Of a stretch of DNA of 64,000 bases, positions 61,351 through 64,000 are shown in pieces. Numbering within the stretch: position 1 is the stretch's first letter; every line of letters begins with the position of its first letter. The position numbers and the translations under genes were made by a program. Location of the stretch: positions 124,001 through 188,000 of the forward strand of contig JAAVYA010000028.1 of NCBI GenBank assembly GCA_022790855.1, written 5' to 3'. The DNA comes from Lachnospiraceae bacterium (GTDB taxonomy: Bacteria; Bacillota; Clostridia; Lachnospirales; Lachnospiraceae). The notes beneath the pieces were generated by a model. It ran no database searches, was not told the origin of the DNA, and was given only the letters and a program-made list of their open reading frames with translations.

Positions 61351-62352
61351 ATGAGCAATTTGGTAACAGAGCTGATAGAACGGGCAAAGCAAAACCCCAA
61401 GCGTGTAGCTTTTCCGGAAACGACGAATCAGGATATTTTAAAAACAGCAGAACAAGTATATATGCGTAAGATTGGTTATCCGGTGCTTGTGGGAAACCAG
61501 GAAGCCATTGAATCCCTGGCCAAAGAACAGGGGATTTCTACGGAAGGATTCACTTATTATGACAACACCAATGAAGAATTCCGGGCGGAGCTGGCAAAAG
61601 AGTATGCGGGCAAATTCACTGATATTTCGGAAAAAGGCATTATGCGCAAATCTAAGGATCCGGTGAATTGCGCTATGATTCTGTTAAAGCTGGGAAAAAC
61701 AGATGCGGTTGCAGCCGGAAAGGATTATTCTACCGGTGAAGTGCTGATTTCTGCACAGTCTATTGTCGGGATGCAGGAAGGCGTGGAAAGCGTATCGTCT
61801 CTGGGAATTGCAGATGTTCCGGGATTTGAGGGGCCGGAGGGACAATATTTCGGAATCGCGGATTGTGCAATTACGGCGCAGCCAGACGCCAGAGATCTGG
61901 CCGGCATTGCCATTGCTTCTGCTGATACTGTAAAGACGCTTCTGGGATGGGAGCCAAGAGTTGCAATGTTGGCATTTTCTACCTGCGGAAGCGCGGAACA
62001 TGAATCCATTGATGTTATTCGGGAAGCAATCGGACTGGTACATGAAAGACGCCCGGATATTAAAGTGGACGGAGAATTCCAGTTGGATTCTGCATTGATT
62101 CCTAAGGTGGCCGCCAAAAAGGTGCCCCGGGAAAGCGATGTGGCCGGAAAAGCCAATGTTTTGATTTTCCCAAATCTTCATGCGGGAAATATTGGCGTGA
62201 AGCTGATTCAGATTTTTGGCCATGCCAATGCTTATGGTCCGGTGCTTCAGGGGTTTGCACTTCCAGTATGCGACTTTTCCAGAAGCGCTCCGGTAGAAGA
62301 AATGCTTGGGAATGTTGCTATGCTGGTAATTCGGGCAGGAGCGGCAAAATAA
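61351..62352 (+). CDS. pta: Phosphate acetyltransferase
   Basis: 333 residues, single PTA_PTB domain. Hallmarks: VAFPET, KDPVNCAMILLKLGKTDAVAAG, VDGEFQLDSALIPKVAAKK, ANVLIFPNLHAGNIGVKLIQ and AYGPVLQGFALPVCDFSRSA, in family order. Interconverts acetyl-CoA and acetyl phosphate. The late motif (GFALPVCDFSR instead of GLAKPVNDLSRG) differs slightly from housekeeping Pta, and ackA is not beside it, so another acyl group or a special role with the ACP-like gene is conceivable. RBS AAAGGAGAG. Confidence 0.87.
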   Translation: MSNLVTELIERAKQNPKRVAFPETTNQDILKTAEQVYMRKIGYPVLVGNQEAIESLAKEQGISTEGFTYYDNTNEEFRAELAKEYAGKFTDISEKGIMRKSKDPVNCAMILLKLGKTDAVAAGKDYSTGEVLISAQSIVGMQEGVESVSSLGIADVPGFEGPEGQYFGIADCAITAQPDARDLAGIAIASADTVKTLLGWEPRVAMLAFSTCGSAEHESIDVIREAIGLVHERRPDIKVDGEFQLDSALIPKVAAKKVPRESDVAGKANVLIFPNLHAGNIGVKLIQIFGHANAYGPVLQGFALPVCDFSRSAPVEEMLGNVAMLVIRAGAAK

Positions 62353-62398
62353 AAAATCACGTATATATGGTTTATAGTATGGAGGTATTGCTGTGTGG

Positions 62399-62422
62399 AT
62401 GGGTTACGGAAAAGTAACCCAT
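62399..62422 (+). terminator. Hairpin after pta
   Basis: ATGGGTTAC (62399-62407), 6-nt loop, GTAACCCAT (62414-62422); followed by a modest T-rich stretch. Confidence 0.6.
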
Positions 62423-62451
62423 TTACATTGTACAAGGAATTGTTTTATAAT
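62423..62451 (+). promoter_or_regulatory. Probable promoter of the MFS gene
   Basis: TTACAT (62423-62428), 17-nt spacer, TATAAT (62446-62451). Confidence 0.55.
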
Positions 62452-62485
62452 CAAAAAGTAAGATACAGAGAGGAGATAATTAATT

Positions 62486-63703
62486 ATGAAATCATTGAAT
62501 CGCTGGGTATATGCGGTGATCGGCGTCATTGTTCTGTTGTTGGCGGGACTGGTATATGCATGGTCCGTGATATCCAAATCTATTGCTGCAACGTTTCCAG
62601 ATTGGAGCGCAGCACAGCTTTCTTTGACCTTTACCATTGTAATGGCCATGTTCTGCGTGGGATGTCTCATTGCCGGCATTTTCGCAAAAAAAGTCAGCCC
62701 GAAATTATATGTCATGTTATCTGGAGTCTTGTTTTTAGCGGGATTTTTGATTGCGGCTGCCACGAATGGTTCCCCGGTTTTGCTTTACATAGGTTTTGGC
62801 GTACTCTGCGGCCTGGGAGCCGGGTTTGCCTATAACGCGGTTATGAGTACCATGTCTTCCTGGTTTCCAGATAAGCAGGGGCTGATTTCCGGTATTTTGC
62901 TTATGGGATTTGGACTCAGTAGTTTTATTATTGGAAAGGTATTTGCGGCGGTAGCGCCTCCAGATGGAGAAGTGGCTTTGTGGAGAAACACCTTCCGTGT
63001 AATGGCCGTGGTAATTTTTGTGATCATGGTGGTTTGCAGCTTTTTCTTTGTAAAGCCGGGAGAAGATTTTGTTCCTCCCACAGCCTCAAAAAAGAAAGCG
63101 GTACGGGAACCGGCTTCTGATATTACTTCTGCACAGATGGTGAAAAAAGCGTCCTTCTGGCTGTACTATGTTTGGGCTATTTTGATCAGTGCAGCGGGGC
63201 TTGCTCTGGTGTCCCAGGCCAGCGGTATTGCTACTCAGGTAGGAAGCAATGTTTCCCCTGGGAATATTGCTACCGTAGTGGGACTGGTGTCCATTTTTAA
63301 TGGGATTGGCCGTGTGATTTTTGGAACGCTGTTTGATAAAAAGGGATATCAGCTTACCATGATTTTAGATATGATTGTTTTTGTATTGGCAGGCGGGATT
63401 TTAATTCTGGCATTGAATACCGGAAACTTTGTATTTATTGTAGTTGGTTTTATTGTAGGAGGATTTGCATACGGCGGCGTTACGCCTACGAACTCTGCAA
63501 TTATCAGCGATTTCTTTGGAAGAACCAATTATCCTATGAACTTTTCGCTGATCAATACAAACTTGATCATTGCTTCGTTTGCATCAACTATTGCAGGAAA
63601 GCTGTATGACGTCAGTGGTTCTTATATGACGACAATTTTCATGATGATTGGTGTGACTGTGGCAGGATTTGTTGCTTTTCTTGGAATTCGCAGACCAAAA
63701 TAA
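62486..63703 (+). CDS. OxlT-like MFS transporter
   Basis: 405 residues, 12 hydrophobic helices with a middle loop (PGEDFVPPTASKKKAVREPASD). Similar to oxalate/formate-antiporter type carriers: the start RWVYAVIGVIVLLLAGLVYAWSV, WSAAQLSLTFTI, and loop 8-9 RVIFGTLFDKKGYQ. It should move an organic acid. Lies 14 nt before the hydroxyacid dehydrogenase gene and 133 nt after pta. Confidence 0.87.
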   Translation: MKSLNRWVYAVIGVIVLLLAGLVYAWSVISKSIAATFPDWSAAQLSLTFTIVMAMFCVGCLIAGIFAKKVSPKLYVMLSGVLFLAGFLIAAATNGSPVLLYIGFGVLCGLGAGFAYNAVMSTMSSWFPDKQGLISGILLMGFGLSSFIIGKVFAAVAPPDGEVALWRNTFRVMAVVIFVIMVVCSFFFVKPGEDFVPPTASKKKAVREPASDITSAQMVKKASFWLYYVWAILISAAGLALVSQASGIATQVGSNVSPGNIATVVGLVSIFNGIGRVIFGTLFDKKGYQLTMILDMIVFVLAGGILILALNTGNFVFIVVGFIVGGFAYGGVTPTNSAIISDFFGRTNYPMNFSLINTNLIIASFASTIAGKLYDVSGSYMTTIFMMIGVTVAGFVAFLGIRRPK

Positions 63704-63717
63704 AAATAGGAGAATCT

Positions 63718-64000
63718 ATGAAGATTGTATTTTTAGATGCAAAATCCATTGGCGAGGATATGGATTTAAGCGGGTTTGAGCGCTTTGGGGAAGTGGTGCG
63801 GTATGGATTTTCTACTCCAGAGGAAGCCAGGGAACGAATGAAGGATGCAGATATTGTTATCTTGAATAAAATTCCGGTGAATGAAGAAACTGCAAACGAA
63901 GCAAATCATTTGAAGTTGATTTGTGTTACTGCCACAGGAACCGACAATCTGGATAAAGAATATCTGGAAAAAAGGGGAATTGCCTGGAGGAATGTGGCCG
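63718..64000 (+). CDS. D-2-hydroxyacid dehydrogenase family protein, 3' end missing
   Basis: About 94 residues before the window edge from ATG 63718 (AGGAGAA upstream): KIVFLDAKSIGEDMDLSGFE, RMKDADIVILNKIPVN, LKLICVTATGTDNLDKEYLE. This is the N-terminal catalytic domain of NAD-dependent 2-hydroxyacid dehydrogenases (the ATGTDNLD segment is characteristic). The NAD-binding part lies outside the window. It is probably co-transcribed with the MFS gene, fitting uptake and use of a hydroxy- or keto-acid. Confidence 0.87.
   Translation, partial: MKIVFLDAKSIGEDMDLSGFERFGEVVRYGFSTPEEARERMKDADIVILNKIPVNEETANEANHLKLICVTATGTDNLDKEYLEKRGIAWRNVA

Noticed and set aside
1-64000. Prophage, integrative element or transposon
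   Set aside because: No integrase, transposase, relaxase, phage structural gene or attachment-site repeats were seen; only gene remnants.

Overview
The window looks like a chromosomal segment of a gut-type Lachnospiraceae (Clostridia). The base composition is moderate, ribosome-binding sites are strong AGGAGG-type, ProRS is of the short eukaryote-like type behind a T-box, and there are a monomeric [FeFe] hydrogenase, YesN/YesM-type two-component regulators and many CdaR/PucR-like regulators. No rRNA, tRNA, CRISPR array, insertion sequence, integrase or phage gene was seen. The genus cannot be fixed from this segment.

Positions 1-9.6 kb are housekeeping: the end of a cell-wall hydrolase with SH3 domains, an NfeD/SPFH membrane pair, argF, and a tightly coupled run birA - small unknown - coaX - dusB - unknown - greA - lysS. 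From 9.7 to 11.1 kb lie a Fic protein and a gene that seems to be a deletion fusion of a DUF3990-type toxin start with the following gene.

From 11.4 kb on, the window is a string of catabolic and xenobiotic-type modules, most with their own regulator and transporter: (1) a zinc-ligand-poor MDR dehydrogenase, an MFS carrier, a beta-helix protein without signal peptide, and an AraC-type regulator; (2) a divergent MerR/MATE efflux pair with a textbook 19-bp-spacer promoter, followed by C-glycoside deglycosidase beta and alpha subunits, a Gfo/Idh/MocA oxidoreductase, a second TIM-barrel isomerase and a CocE-type hydrolase, so plant C-glycosides are the likely substrates; (3) a monomeric [FeFe] hydrogenase; (4) a YesN/YesM-like two-component system, an ABC ATPase paralogue whose second half has lost its ATP-binding motifs, and a complete ribose-type sugar ABC transporter; (5) an iron-sulfur-flavoprotein-like reductase and another Gfo/Idh/MocA enzyme; (6) a CdaR-like regulator divergent from an electron-transfer pair (a NuoG/GltD fusion and a NuoF-like protein that lacks the FMN/NADH motifs) and a soluble FAD reductase; (7) near the right end, another CdaR-like regulator divergent from a UroD-type protein, an atypical acyl-carrier-like protein, a phosphate acetyltransferase, an OxlT-like MFS carrier and a hydroxyacid dehydrogenase cut by the window edge.

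Between modules 6 and 7 are a chemotaxis receptor, a scarred ABC-exporter locus (lipoprotein/permease deletion chimera plus an intact ATPase), a PerM-family protein, T-box-controlled proS, a patatin and a phosphatase. Several gene remnants (glycerophosphodiesterase start, PDDEXK nuclease end, DUF3990 start, lipoprotein/permease chimera) show that this accessory segment has been remodelled by deletion. The most rewarding targets are the C-glycoside cluster, the NuoG-GltD/degenerate-NuoF/FAD-reductase chain, the cytosolic beta-helix operon, and the UroD/ACP-like/Pta group.
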